A stretch of 64,000 nt of DNA from Halarchaeum grantii (lineage in GTDB: Archaea > Halobacteriota > Halobacteria > Halobacteriales > Halobacteriaceae): the NCBI RefSeq assembly GCF_014647455.2, contig NZ_BMPF01000002.1, positions 186,001 through 250,000 on the forward strand, given 5' to 3'. A program made the position numbers and the translations under genes. Below are positions 24,437-33,616 of the stretch, one piece after another. A model generated the notes under the pieces. It saw only the letters and a program-made list of their open reading frames with translations, was not told where the DNA came from and made no database searches. How positions within the stretch are numbered: the first letter of the stretch is position 1; each line of letters opens with the position of its first letter.

Positions 24437-24550
24437 GCCTTTTTCTCCCGTGTTTTTGCGAGGAGTGGTTCCCGCAGGGCCGGCGGCCCGAGGAAACCCG
24501 ACGAGGAAAAAGACGGTGGACCTACCCCGGAGGAACCCCCTCTGTCACCT
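24437..24550. other. Upstream region of the Get3-type ATPase gene
   Basis: After the hairpin array come T-rich tracts (CCTTTTTCT near 24438 and GTTTTTGCG near 24451), which could end the upstream transcript, then a purine-rich stretch reaching the ATG at 24551. A box A is not obvious at the leaderless distance, so this gene may have a longer leader. Confidence 0.35.
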
Positions 24551-25606
24551 ATGAGCGAACTCGAAGTCGAGGCGGTCGAGGACGTCGAGGCGGCGGGCGT
24601 CGCACCGGACACGGCGGAGTACGTCCTCTACGGCGGGAAGGGCGGCGTCGGGAAGACGACGATGGCGGCGGCGACGGGACTGGCGAGCGCCCACGAGGGG
24701 ACGCCGACGCTCGTCGTCTCGACGGACCCCGCGCACAGCCTCTCCGATACGTACGAGACGGACGTGCCGAGCCAGCCCGGGCGGCTCCGCGAGGACGTCC
24801 CGCTCTGGGGCGTCGAGATCGACCCGGACGAGGCGATGGAGCGCGCGAGCGCGCTCGGGTTCGGTGGCGAGGACGGCGCGGCGGGCGGACCGATGGGCGG
24901 CCTCGGCGAGCTTATGGGTGGAGACGAGGGCGCGGCGAACCCGTTCGGTGGGCCGATGCCGGGCGCGGACGAGGCGGCGGCGATGCAGCTCCTCATCGAG
25001 TACCTCGACGACGAGCGCTTCGAGCGCGTCGTCGTCGACACCGCGCCGACGGGGCACACGCTCCGCCTCCTCGAACTCCCGGAGCTCATGGACTCGATGA
25101 TGGGGCGGATGCTGCAGTTCCGCGAGAAGATGAGCGGGATGATGGGCTCGCTCACTGGGATGTTCGGCGGCGACGACGAAGCGGACGCGATGGGGGCGGA
25201 CGGCATGGAGGAGGTCCGCGAGCGCGTGGAGCGCCTGCGCGCGGTGCTCACCGACCCCGCGCGGACGGACTTCCGCATCGTCACGGTGCCCGAGGAGATG
25301 AGCGTCATGGAGGCCAAGCGCCTTCGCGCGCGCCTCGAGGAGTTCGGGATTCCCGTGAGCACCGTCGTCGTGAACAAGGTGATGGAGCCGCTCGTCGACG
25401 TCGTGCCCGACATCCCCGACGAGACGTTCGTCTCGCCGAACCTCGACGCGTGCGAGTTCTGCCAGCGCCGCTGGGACGTCCAGCAGGACGCGCTCGCGGA
25501 GGCCCAAGAGCTCTTTCGCGGCCACGACGTGAAGCGCGTCCCCCTGCTCGCCGAGGAGGTGCGCGGCGAGAGCGCGCTGCGCGTCGTCGGCGCGTGTCTG
25601 AGCTGA
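24551..25606 (+). CDS. ArsA/Get3-family ATPase
   Basis: The 351-residue protein has the deviant Walker A motif GGKGGVGKTT near residue 35, the switch I region STDPAHSLSDTYE, and DTAPTGHTLRLLELP. A CEFC pair in the C-terminal third matches the zinc-binding CxxC of Get3 dimers, and a methionine-rich stretch (MGRMLQFREKMSGMMGSL) could form the hydrophobic groove for membrane-anchor clients. An archaeal Get3 role in tail-anchored protein handling is more likely than arsenite efflux, as no ars genes are nearby. The ATG at 24551 opens the conserved part. Confidence 0.85.
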   Translation: MSELEVEAVEDVEAAGVAPDTAEYVLYGGKGGVGKTTMAAATGLASAHEGTPTLVVSTDPAHSLSDTYETDVPSQPGRLREDVPLWGVEIDPDEAMERASALGFGGEDGAAGGPMGGLGELMGGDEGAANPFGGPMPGADEAAAMQLLIEYLDDERFERVVVDTAPTGHTLRLLELPELMDSMMGRMLQFREKMSGMMGSLTGMFGGDDEADAMGADGMEEVRERVERLRAVLTDPARTDFRIVTVPEEMSVMEAKRLRARLEEFGIPVSTVVVNKVMEPLVDVVPDIPDETFVSPNLDACEFCQRRWDVQQDALAEAQELFRGHDVKRVPLLAEEVRGESALRVVGACLS

Positions 25607-25692
25607 GCGCGCCGGACTGGCCCGGGGACGCGGCGGCGGGCGCACGCCGGCGTGGGACACCGCTTTACGTGGCCGAGCGATAGGGGGCAGCC

Positions 25693-26943
25693 GTGATAAC
25701 GCTCCTCGCCGCTGTCGGCATCCTCGTCGCGGTCTTCGTCGGGTTCAACATCGGCGGTTCCTCGACGGGCGTCGCGTTCGGGCCGTCCGTCGGCAGCCGC
25801 CTCGTTCGCAAACCGACCGCGGCGGCGCTGTTCACGGTGTTCGCGCTCGTGGGCGCGTGGACGGTGGGGCGGACCGTCATCGAGACGATGAGCGGCGGCA
25901 TCGTGCCGGCCGTGCAGTTCACGCCCGTCGCGAGCGTCGGCGTCCTCTTCTTCACCGGCGCGTCGCTGCTCGTCTCGAACCTCTACGGCGTCCCCGCCTC
26001 CACGTCGATGACGGCGGTCGGCGCCATCGTCGGTCTCGGCCTCGCCACGGGAACGCTCAACGAGGCGCTGATGTTCACCATCGTCTCGGCGTGGATCGTC
26101 GCGCCGCTCGTGGCGTTCGCCGTCGGCGCGCTCGTCGGCCGCTACCTCTACCCCCACCTCGACCGGCGCATCGCCTTCACCCGCTTCGACTCGCACCTGA
26201 TACGCGTCGAGCGGACGGGGGGCGTCCCCCGACTGCGGTTCAACGACGACGCGTCGCTGCGCGACATCGGCGGGTCGCTCGCCGTCGTGGCCATCGCGTG
26301 CTACATGGCGTTCTCGGCGGGCGCCTCGAACGCCGCGAACGCCGTCGCGCCGCTCGTCGCCGCGGGCGGTCCGCTGACCGTCGACCAAGGCGTGCTCCTC
26401 GCGGTCTTCGCGTTCAGTCTCGGCGGGTTCACCATCGCGCGCCGGACGCTCGAGACGGTCGGCGACGACATCACCGAACTCCCGATACTGGCGGCGCTCG
26501 TCGTCTCCGTCGTCGGCGCGACCATCATCACCGGGCTGTCGGCGCTGGGCATCCCGGCGAGTCTGGCGGTGAGCACCACCTGCTGCATCATCGGCCTCGG
26601 GTGGGGTCGCGCGAGTCGGGCGGCGACCGTCGCCGAGCTCGCGGCGCCCACGCCCCGAGGCGAGCCCGACATCGAGATAACGACCGGCGCGCTCGCCGCC
26701 TCGCGCGACGCGGACGTCCCGACGAGCGCGACGGTCGGCGACATCGCGAGCGGCGAGGCGACGGTGGAGCCGCCCGCCGAGTCGGTGCCCGACGTCCCGG
26801 ACATCGGAGAGGCGGACCCCGCGGAGCTGGACCGCGACGGGCTCTTCGATCCGAACGCGGCCAAGCGAATCGTGTTCCTGTGGGTTCTCACGCCGACGCT
26901 CGCCGTCCTCGGTTCCTACCCGCTGTTCCGCTTCGTGCTCTGA
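25693..26943 (+). CDS. Inorganic phosphate transporter, PiT family
   Basis: The 416-residue membrane protein of the PiT/Pho4 family has the two family signature regions GFNIGGSSTGVAFG (N-terminal) and SAGASNAANAVAPL (C-terminal half), each beside hydrophobic helices, with a soluble acidic loop at about residues 330-400. It moves phosphate with a cation, probably as a low-affinity complement to the Pst system at 3.4-10 kb. The start is GTG at 25693. Its 3' end overlaps the convergent glycerate kinase gene by 28 bp. Confidence 0.88.
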   Translation: MITLLAAVGILVAVFVGFNIGGSSTGVAFGPSVGSRLVRKPTAAALFTVFALVGAWTVGRTVIETMSGGIVPAVQFTPVASVGVLFFTGASLLVSNLYGVPASTSMTAVGAIVGLGLATGTLNEALMFTIVSAWIVAPLVAFAVGALVGRYLYPHLDRRIAFTRFDSHLIRVERTGGVPRLRFNDDASLRDIGGSLAVVAIACYMAFSAGASNAANAVAPLVAAGGPLTVDQGVLLAVFAFSLGGFTIARRTLETVGDDITELPILAALVVSVVGATIITGLSALGIPASLAVSTTCCIIGLGWGRASRAATVAELAAPTPRGEPDIEITTGALAASRDADVPTSATVGDIASGEATVEPPAESVPDVPDIGEADPAELDRDGLFDPNAAKRIVFLWVLTPTLAVLGSYPLFRFVL

Positions 26944-28271
26944 GAGTCATCGACGACGAGCACGCGGAGGTCGTTCACGTTCGTCCCGGTCGCGCCCGTC
27001 TCCACGAGCGCGCCGCGCGCGTCGAGGGCGGGGAGCGCGTCGTTCACGCGGAGCGCGCGGCGCGCCTCGCGGCGGTCGGTGACCGTCCCCGAGTCGACGA
27101 CGGCGCCCGCGGCGTGTGTCGCGCCGTCGATGCCGTCCGTGTCGACGGCGCAGAGCGCGCTCCCCGGCGGGAGTTCGAGCGCGGCCGAGAGCGCGAACTC
27201 GAGGTTCGGGCCGCCCTCGCCGTCGCCGCGAACGGTAACGGTGCACTCGCCGCCGGAGAGGACGACGCAGGGCGGACTGAGAGGGGCGCCGCTCGCGATG
27301 GCCTCCTCGGCGACGGCGGCGTGCGTCTTCGCGGCCTCGCGGGCCTCCCCGCGCACGCTCGTGGAGAGCACGAGGGCGTCGTAGCCGGCGTCCTCGGCGA
27401 CGGCGGCGGCGGCGTCGACGGCGGTGCGGTTGTCCGCGAGGAGGTGCGTCGAGACCGAGTCGAAGGCGGCAGCACCCGCCGTCGGCGTCTCCGCGTGCTC
27501 GCCGGCGGCGCCGCGTTCGAGGTGGGTGCGGACGGCGTCCGGGACGTCGAGCGCGTACGCCTCGATGACGTCGAGCGCGTCCGCGTACGTCGTCGGGTCG
27601 GGGACGGTGGGGCCGCTCCCGATGACCGACGGGTCGTTGCCGACGACGTCGCTGAAGAGGAGGGTGACGACGCGCGCTGGCGCGAGGCGCGCGGCGAGGC
27701 GGCCGCCCTTGAGTTCGGAGAGGTGTTTGCGGACGGCGTTCAGTTCGTCGATGGTCGCGCCGCTCGCGAGCAGGGCGTCCGTCGTCGCGCGGAGGTCGGC
27801 GAGCGTGAGGTCACCGGCGGGCGCGGCGAGGAGCGCGCTCGCGCCCCCCGTTATCGCGGCGAGGACGAGCGTCGAGTCGTCGAGACCGTCGGCCTCGTCG
27901 AGGAGGCGGCGCGTGGCGTCGACACCGCGTTCGCTCGGCGTGGGGTGGTCCCCGCGCACCACCGCGACGCGCTCGGTCTCGGCGGGGTCGTCGGTGACGA
28001 CGATGCCGCCGTCGAGGCGCTCGCCGAGGACGCCTTCGAGCGCGGCGGCGACCTGCGAGGCGGCGTTCCCGCCGCCGAGCACCACGACCGACTCGTAGTC
28101 GGTGAGGTCGAACGTCGCGTCGCCGATACGGAGCGTCTCGCCCGCAAGGGAGACGGCGTCACGGATGACGCTCTCGGGGTGCGCGGCGTCGATGCCGGCG
28201 GTGGCGCACTCGCGAGCGAGCGCGCGTCGGTCGCGTGCGGCGTCGGCGTCGTCGGAGGTCCCGGACGTCAT
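26916..28271 (-). CDS. Glycerate 2-kinase (DUF4147/MOFRL family)
   Basis: The 451-residue kinase has the N-terminal DUF4147 domain with VVVLGGGNAASQVA and AITGGASALLAAPAGD, and the C-terminal MOFRL domain with VVLSGGECTVTV and DTDGIDGATHAAGA. It phosphorylates glycerate to 2-phosphoglycerate, feeding serine or glycerol-derived carbon into lower glycolysis. Its C-terminal codons overlap the end of the PiT gene on the other strand. One base separates its start from the SDR stop on the same strand. Confidence 0.9.
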   Translation of the reverse strand: MTSGTSDDADAARDRRALARECATAGIDAAHPESVIRDAVSLAGETLRIGDATFDLTDYESVVVLGGGNAASQVAAALEGVLGERLDGGIVVTDDPAETERVAVVRGDHPTPSERGVDATRRLLDEADGLDDSTLVLAAITGGASALLAAPAGDLTLADLRATTDALLASGATIDELNAVRKHLSELKGGRLAARLAPARVVTLLFSDVVGNDPSVIGSGPTVPDPTTYADALDVIEAYALDVPDAVRTHLERGAAGEHAETPTAGAAAFDSVSTHLLADNRTAVDAAAAVAEDAGYDALVLSTSVRGEAREAAKTHAAVAEEAIASGAPLSPPCVVLSGGECTVTVRGDGEGGPNLEFALSAALELPPGSALCAVDTDGIDGATHAAGAVVDSGTVTDRREARRALRVNDALPALDARGALVETGATGTNVNDLRVLVVDDSQSTKRNSG

Positions 28272-28272
28272 C

Positions 28273-29094
28273 TCAGGCGAGTTTGTAGAGCAGGTCGACG
28301 ACGCGGTCCCGGATTCGGTCGGGGGCGTAGCGCGCGAGGAGCATCGCGCGCGCCGCCGGGCCGACGGGGTAGCGCGGGTCGGGGTCGGTCGTGCTCGCGG
28401 CCTCGAGGACGACGGCGGCGACGTCCTCGGGCTGGCTGGACGCGAAGCCGCCGGAGACGGCGTCGAAGTCCTCGAAGAAGCGATAGACGCGGTCGTAGGC
28501 GCCGGAGGCCTCGACGGGTTCGAGCTCGTCGGCGGCGCGCGCGGAGAACGCCGTCTCGACGGGACCGGGTTCGACGAGCGCGACGTCGATGCCGTGCGGT
28601 TTCAGCTCACCGCGGAGCGCGTCGCTCAGGCCCTCGAGCGCGAACTTCGAGGCCGAGTAGATGCCCATGCCGGGCGTGCTGACGCGCCCGGAGACACTGG
28701 AGAGGTTGATTATCGTCCCCTCACCGCGCTCGCGCATGTGCGGGAGGGCGGCGCGGATCAGCCGATGCGGCCCGTAGACGTTCACGTCGAACTGCTTGTT
28801 CAGTCGGCGCGTCGTCACGTCCTCGACGGCGCCCATCTGTCCGTAGCCCGCGTTGTTCACGAGGCAGTCGAGGCGGCCCTCTACCGTGAGGAGTTCCTCG
28901 ACGACGTCGCGACACTGCGCGGGCCGCGTCACGTCGAGTTCGGCAGTCGTACAGCCGGCCTCGCGGAGCTCCCGGAGGTCCGATTCGTCGCGCGCGGTCG
29001 CCCACACCGACCACTCCGCGTCGAGGAACGCCTCGGCGGTCGCGTGGCCGATACCCGAGGACGCGCCCGTGATGAGAACCGTCTCACTCGTCAT
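28273..29094 (-). CDS. Short-chain dehydrogenase/reductase
   Basis: A 273-residue SDR with the cofactor motif TGASSGIG, the NNAG motif, catalytic Ser in INLSSVSG, and YSASK as the catalytic Tyr-x-x-x-Lys. It uses NAD(P)H to interconvert an alcohol and a carbonyl. The ATG at 29094 puts TGASSGIG near residue 9, the normal distance. It lies one base upstream of the glycerate kinase start, so the two are probably co-transcribed; a link to glycerate metabolism is possible but unproven. Confidence 0.9.
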   Translation of the reverse strand: MTSETVLITGASSGIGHATAEAFLDAEWSVWATARDESDLRELREAGCTTAELDVTRPAQCRDVVEELLTVEGRLDCLVNNAGYGQMGAVEDVTTRRLNKQFDVNVYGPHRLIRAALPHMRERGEGTIINLSSVSGRVSTPGMGIYSASKFALEGLSDALRGELKPHGIDVALVEPGPVETAFSARAADELEPVEASGAYDRVYRFFEDFDAVSGGFASSQPEDVAAVVLEAASTTDPDPRYPVGPAARAMLLARYAPDRIRDRVVDLLYKLA

Positions 29095-29149
29095 ACTCGA
29101 AGGCGTCGCGCGGCGCCGAGTTAAGGATGGCCGTTTCGCGGACCCGCGT

Positions 29150-29953
29150 TCAGCGCTCGCCGCGCGCCCGCTCGCCGACGAGCGCGTCCGCGTGCCGCGT
29201 GGGCTCCGGGAGTTTGTAGCCCGCGCAGGTCGCGGCGACGAACTCGACGGTCGTCTCGGCGCCCACGCGGTGGCCGGGGCTGACGACGAGCGGGTTGACG
29301 TGGCGCCGCTCGGGGGTGTCGTACTGCTTCGACTGGTAGTAGTGGCCGATGGTCGTCCCGTTCGCGCAGGTCTCCACCTCGTCGTCGGCCTCGATGGCGA
29401 CGCGCTCGCCCGCCGCGAGATGCCGGTCCTCGACGTCCTCAACGGGTGTCCCGCAGAGGAGGTTCTTCGCGACGCCGACGGCGGGCGCGTCGAAGAGGAC
29501 GCCGACGTGCGTCGCGAGGCCGGCCTCCCGGTAGTGGATGCGCCCGCTCCCGTCGAGAACGAGGAGGTCGGGGTCGACGGCGAGCGACTGGAGCGCGTCG
29601 ACGATGGCGCTCCCCTCGCGGAACGCGAGGAGGCCGGGGATGTAGGGGATTTCGAGGTCGGCGGCGCCGTACGCGCGCTCGACGACGGCTCCGTCCCGGA
29701 TTGCGACGGCCGCCGAGACGGCGTCGTCCTCGCGGAAGGCCTGGTCGACGCCGACGACGACGGGACCGTCACCGTCGAGCGTCGCCTGCGCGTCGTCGGC
29801 GGCGTTGATGGAGTCGGCGAGCGCGAGCGCCGACGGGTCGAGGCCGTGGTCGTCGTCGAAGACGGCGGTCTCGGCGATGTCGCGCTGCATCGCCTCCATC
29901 TCGGCGGCGGAGAGCGACGGGTCCGGGAGGAACTCGGGGGCGGAGAGCTCCAT
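29150..29953 (-). CDS. nfi: Endonuclease V
   Basis: The 267-residue nuclease cuts near deoxyinosine and other deaminated bases. Metal-site motifs are visible: GVDQAF with catalytic Asp70, IPYIPGLLAFRE, LDGSGRIHYREAGLATHVG and GVAKNLL. It has about 60 extra N-terminal residues compared with compact forms. It directly follows the rhomboid gene (its start touches the rhomboid stop at 29953/29954), so they form an operon on the minus strand. Confidence 0.92.
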   Translation of the reverse strand: MELSAPEFLPDPSLSAAEMEAMQRDIAETAVFDDDHGLDPSALALADSINAADDAQATLDGDGPVVVGVDQAFREDDAVSAAVAIRDGAVVERAYGAADLEIPYIPGLLAFREGSAIVDALQSLAVDPDLLVLDGSGRIHYREAGLATHVGVLFDAPAVGVAKNLLCGTPVEDVEDRHLAAGERVAIEADDEVETCANGTTIGHYYQSKQYDTPERRHVNPLVVSPGHRVGAETTVEFVAATCAGYKLPEPTRHADALVGERARGER

Positions 29954-30847
29954 CTAGAACGGCCCCCGGCCGCCGCCGGGACCGCGCCGGCCGCCGCCGA
30001 GCTGGAGCTGGTTCGGCCCGCGACCGCCCCGGGACTTCAGGTAGGCGCCGTAGAGGAGGCCGACACCGAGGCCGGCGAGGTGCGCGACCTGGGCGACGCC
30101 GCCGCTCCCCGGCCCGAAGAAGCCGGTGACGAAGAGCGAGTAGGTGGCGAAGCCGAGCGTGAGAACCCAGAGCGGCATCGGGATGACGAAGTAGAGGTAG
30201 ACCCGAAGGCCGGGGTTGAGCACGGTGAGGACGCCCATGACGGCCATGATCGCGCCGCTCGCGCCGTAGACGGCCGCGACGTCGCCGAGCGCGGCCGCGG
30301 TGAGCACCTGTGCGAGGCCGGCGAGGACGCCCGCGCCGACGAAGAGCACGGCGAACTTCGCGGAGCCCATGCGGCGCTCGACCGGCGGCCCGAAGAAGTA
30401 GAGCGCGATGCCGTTGAACAGGAGGTGGCCGAAGCCGCCGTGCGCGAAGATGGAGACGAACCACGGGTAGACGTGCGTGAGATTGTACGTGTTCAGCGTG
30501 AAGAGGTCGACCCACGGGCCCGAGTTCACCGCGACGCCGAAGAGGGGCGCGACGATGTACTGGGCGAGCGCCGTCAGCGCCATCAGCCCGAGGAAGACGT
30601 AGGTCGCGTTCCCGCGGAGATACCCCAGCGGCCCGCCGGTCGCGCTCACGGCGTCGACGGCGCGGTCGACGCGCGAGCGCTCCTCCTCCTCGTACTCCCC
30701 GAAGACGCCCGAGGGGTCGTTCCACTCCTCGAGGCCGGGGCAGTCGTGGCTCTCCGGGAGGCGGTGCTCCTCGCAGTAGCTCCCCCCGCAGAACCGACAG
30801 CGGTAGGGCATCCCCACTTGTGTCCCGCACCGGTCACACGTCGCCAT
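29954..30847 (-). CDS. Rhomboid intramembrane protease with N-terminal zinc finger
   Basis: The 297-residue membrane protease starts with an AN1-like zinc finger (residues 4-36, with CDRC, CRFC, the Cys/His pair CEEH, then H and C). The rhomboid core follows: the catalytic serine is in GASGA (Ser198) and the catalytic histidine in AHLAGLGVG (His256), with an HGGFGHLLFN segment between membrane helices. It cleaves proteins within the membrane. The zinc finger faces the cytoplasm and may recruit partners. A Gly-rich tail ends the protein. Co-transcribed with endonuclease V. Confidence 0.9.
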   Translation of the reverse strand: MATCDRCGTQVGMPYRCRFCGGSYCEEHRLPESHDCPGLEEWNDPSGVFGEYEEEERSRVDRAVDAVSATGGPLGYLRGNATYVFLGLMALTALAQYIVAPLFGVAVNSGPWVDLFTLNTYNLTHVYPWFVSIFAHGGFGHLLFNGIALYFFGPPVERRMGSAKFAVLFVGAGVLAGLAQVLTAAALGDVAAVYGASGAIMAVMGVLTVLNPGLRVYLYFVIPMPLWVLTLGFATYSLFVTGFFGPGSGGVAQVAHLAGLGVGLLYGAYLKSRGGRGPNQLQLGGGRRGPGGGRGPF

Positions 30848-30941
30848 TGGTGGGAGTGCGTGGGCTGGCGGGTTAGTGCCTTTGGTCGGGCGCGCCGAGT
30901 CGGGCGCAGGCTACAAGGCCGCAGCGGGCGAGGACTCACGC

Positions 30942-31409
30942 ATGAAGGAGTACGAGCGCAAGCAGCTCTTGGAGCGCATCGGCCGCGAGTCGGCGACGGT
31001 CGGGGCGACGATTCCGGACGAGGTGGCACTCGACGGCGAGGCGTTCCCGCTCCGCGAGTTCGTCTTCGAGATGAAGCGCGTCGACGCCGTTCCACCGGAG
31101 CGCCGCGAGGAGGTCGAGGACGCGAAGCGCAACCTGCGGCGCGCGCGCCGCGAGCGCGCGGAGCGCCTCGAGGAGGCCGCCCTCGACTACGCGGAGGGGG
31201 AGACGCTCGCCGAGGAGATCATCGGCATCGACCGCGCGCTGAACGCCCTCGAGTCGCTGGGCTCGACGACGGACATCGAGCGCGAGATGCGGGCGAAGGA
31301 GACGGCCGACCAGAAGCGCTGGTACAACTTCCTCCAGAAGGCGCTCGGTCGCGAGAGCGAGAGCTCGCGCGGCCGCGGTCGCGGCGGGAGCGCCGGCCGG
31401 GGGCGATAG
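30942..31409 (+). CDS. Haloarchaeal conserved hypothetical protein (possibly DUF5788)
   Basis: The 155-residue soluble protein is highly charged. It is mostly helical in appearance, with an Arg/Glu-rich coiled-coil-like centre (about 45-75) and an RGRGRGGSAGRGR tail rich in Gly and Arg, which may bind nucleic acid. The start MKEYERKQLLERIGRES fits a haloarchaeal family of unknown function. It lies 3 bp before polX on the same strand, so a DNA-repair link is possible. Confidence 0.75.
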   Translation: MKEYERKQLLERIGRESATVGATIPDEVALDGEAFPLREFVFEMKRVDAVPPERREEVEDAKRNLRRARRERAERLEEAALDYAEGETLAEEIIGIDRALNALESLGSTTDIEREMRAKETADQKRWYNFLQKALGRESESSRGRGRGGSAGRGR

Positions 31410-31412
31410 CCG

Positions 31413-33164
31413 ATGAGTCGGAACGCGGCGGTGGCGTCCGTACTGGAGGAGTACGCGGACCTGCTGGAGGCGCAGGGCGACGACTACCGGCCGAACGTCT
31501 ACCGGCGCGCCGCCTCGAACGTCCGGGACTACCCGGAGGACGTCGCTGCCCTCGCCGACGAGGGGGCCGAGGCCGTCCAGCGGATCGACGGCGTCGGCGA
31601 GGGGATCGCCGAGCACGTCGTCGACTACCTCGAGACGGGGACGTTCGAGGAGCTCGAGGACGCCCGCGCGGCCCTTCCCGTGGAGATGGCGGAGCTGACG
31701 AGCGTCGAGGGCGTCGGGCCGAAAACGGTGCGGAAGCTCTACGACGCCCTCGGCGTCGAGACGCTCGACGACCTCGAATCAGCGGCTGAGAACGGCGAGA
31801 TTAAGGAGGTGAAGGGGTTCGGCGCGAAGACGGAGGCGAACATCCTCGAGCACGTCGCGTTCGTCCGGCGCGCACAGGAACGCGAACTCCTCGGCGACAC
31901 GCGCCCGCTCGCCGACGACATCGTGGACTACCTCGCGGACGCGGCGGAGGCCGAGCGCGTCGAGGCGGCGGGGTCCGTGCGGCGGTGGCGCGAGACGAAC
32001 GGCGACGTGGACGTCCTCGTCGCGAGCGACGCCGGCGAGGCCGTCGGCGAGTCCCTCGCGGCGTGGGAACGCACCGAGGAGACCATCGAGACGGGCGAGA
32101 CGAAGACGTCGGTGCGCGCGGGCGGGATGCGCGTCGACCTCCGCGTCGTCGTCCCCGAGGAGTTCGGCGCCGCGCTCCAGTACTTCACGGGGTCGAAGGA
32201 CCACAACGTCACGCTCCGCAACCACGCCATCGAGCAGGGGAAGAAGGTGAACGAGTACGGCGTCTTCGACGTGAGCGACGTGCCCGAGGACGCGTCCGGT
32301 CAGCGCGTCGGCGAGCGCCTCGCCGCCGAGTCGGAGAGCGACGTCTACGACGCGCTCGGCCTGCCGTACATCCCGCCGGAGCTCCGCGAGGACCGCGGCG
32401 AAATCGACGCCGCGCGCGAGGGCGCGCTCCCCGAGCTCCTCACCCTCGACGACGTCCGGGGCGACCTGCACACGCACACGGAGCGGTCGGACGGCGACGC
32501 CTCCCTCGCGGAGATGGTGGCGGCCGCCGCCGAGTTCGGCCACGACTACGTCTGCATAACCGACCACGCGGACGGCCCCGGCGTCTTCGGCGACTCCGGG
32601 TTGAGCGACGCGGAGCTCCGCGAGCAGGCCGAGCGCGTCGCGGCCGTGCGCGACGACGCCGACATCGACGTCCTGCACGGCGTCGAGGCGAACGTCGACG
32701 TGGACGGGGACGTCGTGGCCGTGAGCGACGACGTGCTCGCGGACCTCGACCTCGTGGTGGCGTCCCCGCACTCGGGGCTCGGCGACGACGGCGGCGACCG
32801 GACCGAGCGCCTCGTCACGGCCGTCGAGCACCCGCACGTCGACGTCCTCGGCCACCCCTCGGGGCGCCTCATCAACCAGCGCCCCGCGATGGAGTTCGAC
32901 GCCGCCGCGCTCGCGGCGGCCGCCGCCGACGCCGGCACGGCGCTCGAGGTGAACGCGAACTACCACCGCCTCGACCTCTGGGGGAGCGCGGTGCAGGCGG
33001 CCGTCGAGGCGGGCGCGACCATCGCCGTCGACACGGACGCGCACTCGCCCGCCGAGTTCGACAACCTCACCTACGGCGTCCACACCGCCCGGCGCGGGTG
33101 GGCCGAGGCCGACGACGTCCTGAACGCGTGGCCCATCGGGGAGGTGCGCGAGTTCCTCCACTGA
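31413..33164 (+). CDS. DNA polymerase X with PHP domain
   Basis: The 583-residue family X polymerase has N-terminal helix-hairpin-helix repeats (DGVGEGIAEHV, EGVGPKTVRKLY, KGFGAKTEANI), then the polymerase core with catalytic aspartates in GDVDVLVA and RVDLRVV. The C-terminal PHP phosphoesterase has DLHTHTERSDGD, ITDHADG, HGVEANVD and DTDAHSPAEF. Such enzymes fill short gaps and trim 3' ends in base-excision repair. Its stop overlaps the next start (TGATG). Confidence 0.93.
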   Translation: MSRNAAVASVLEEYADLLEAQGDDYRPNVYRRAASNVRDYPEDVAALADEGAEAVQRIDGVGEGIAEHVVDYLETGTFEELEDARAALPVEMAELTSVEGVGPKTVRKLYDALGVETLDDLESAAENGEIKEVKGFGAKTEANILEHVAFVRRAQERELLGDTRPLADDIVDYLADAAEAERVEAAGSVRRWRETNGDVDVLVASDAGEAVGESLAAWERTEETIETGETKTSVRAGGMRVDLRVVVPEEFGAALQYFTGSKDHNVTLRNHAIEQGKKVNEYGVFDVSDVPEDASGQRVGERLAAESESDVYDALGLPYIPPELREDRGEIDAAREGALPELLTLDDVRGDLHTHTERSDGDASLAEMVAAAAEFGHDYVCITDHADGPGVFGDSGLSDAELREQAERVAAVRDDADIDVLHGVEANVDVDGDVVAVSDDVLADLDLVVASPHSGLGDDGGDRTERLVTAVEHPHVDVLGHPSGRLINQRPAMEFDAAALAAAAADAGTALEVNANYHRLDLWGSAVQAAVEAGATIAVDTDAHSPAEFDNLTYGVHTARRGWAEADDVLNAWPIGEVREFLH

Positions 33165-33616
33165 TGCGCGCGCCCGAGGACACCGCGCTCCTGCTGGACG
33201 TCATGTGCGGCAAGCTCGCACGCCTCCTCCGGATGTGCGGCTACGACGCCGCGTACGCGCTCGACAGGGGGGTCGAGGACGACGAGCGCCTCCGCGAACT
33301 CGCGCGCCGCGAGGGCCGCGTCCTCCTCACGCGCGACGAGGAGCTCGCGCGCCGAACCGCGGCGAGCGTCCTGCTGCGCACCCGACACGTCGACGACCAA
33401 CTGCGCGAACTCGCCGACGCGGGGTTCGAGCTCGCGCTTCCCGCGGAGCCGCGTCGGTGCGCGAGCTGTAACGGGCCGCTGGAGCGCGCGGACCCGCCAC
33501 ACCCCGAGTACGTCCCGAACGACGCCGAGGCGGTGTGGGTCTGTACGAACTGCGGCCAGCGCTACTGGAAGGGGAGTCACTGGGACGACGTGGAGACGCG
33601 ACTGACCGGACTCTAG
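33164..33616 (+). CDS. Mut7-C RNase domain protein with zinc ribbon
   Basis: The 150-residue protein has a Mut7-C domain (PIN-like): LLDVMCGKLARLLRMCGYDA, then LLTRDEEL with acidic residues of the possible nuclease site, and a zinc ribbon CASCNGPL ... CTNCGQRYWKGSHWD. Members of this family are thought to cut RNA. It is coupled to polX by a one-base overlap (TGATG). Its stop codon overlaps that of the convergent small membrane gene in the word CTAG. Confidence 0.88.
   Translation: MRAPEDTALLLDVMCGKLARLLRMCGYDAAYALDRGVEDDERLRELARREGRVLLTRDEELARRTAASVLLRTRHVDDQLRELADAGFELALPAEPRRCASCNGPLERADPPHPEYVPNDAEAVWVCTNCGQRYWKGSHWDDVETRLTGL

Noticed and set aside
24327-24554. Short open frames inside the hairpin array before the Get3-type gene
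   Set aside because: They read through inverted repeats and end out of frame with the ATPase; no sign of real translation.
24551-25606. Arsenite efflux ATPase ArsA
   Set aside because: No arsB, arsD, arsR or other arsenic genes are near; the CxxC and single ATPase half fit Get3 better.
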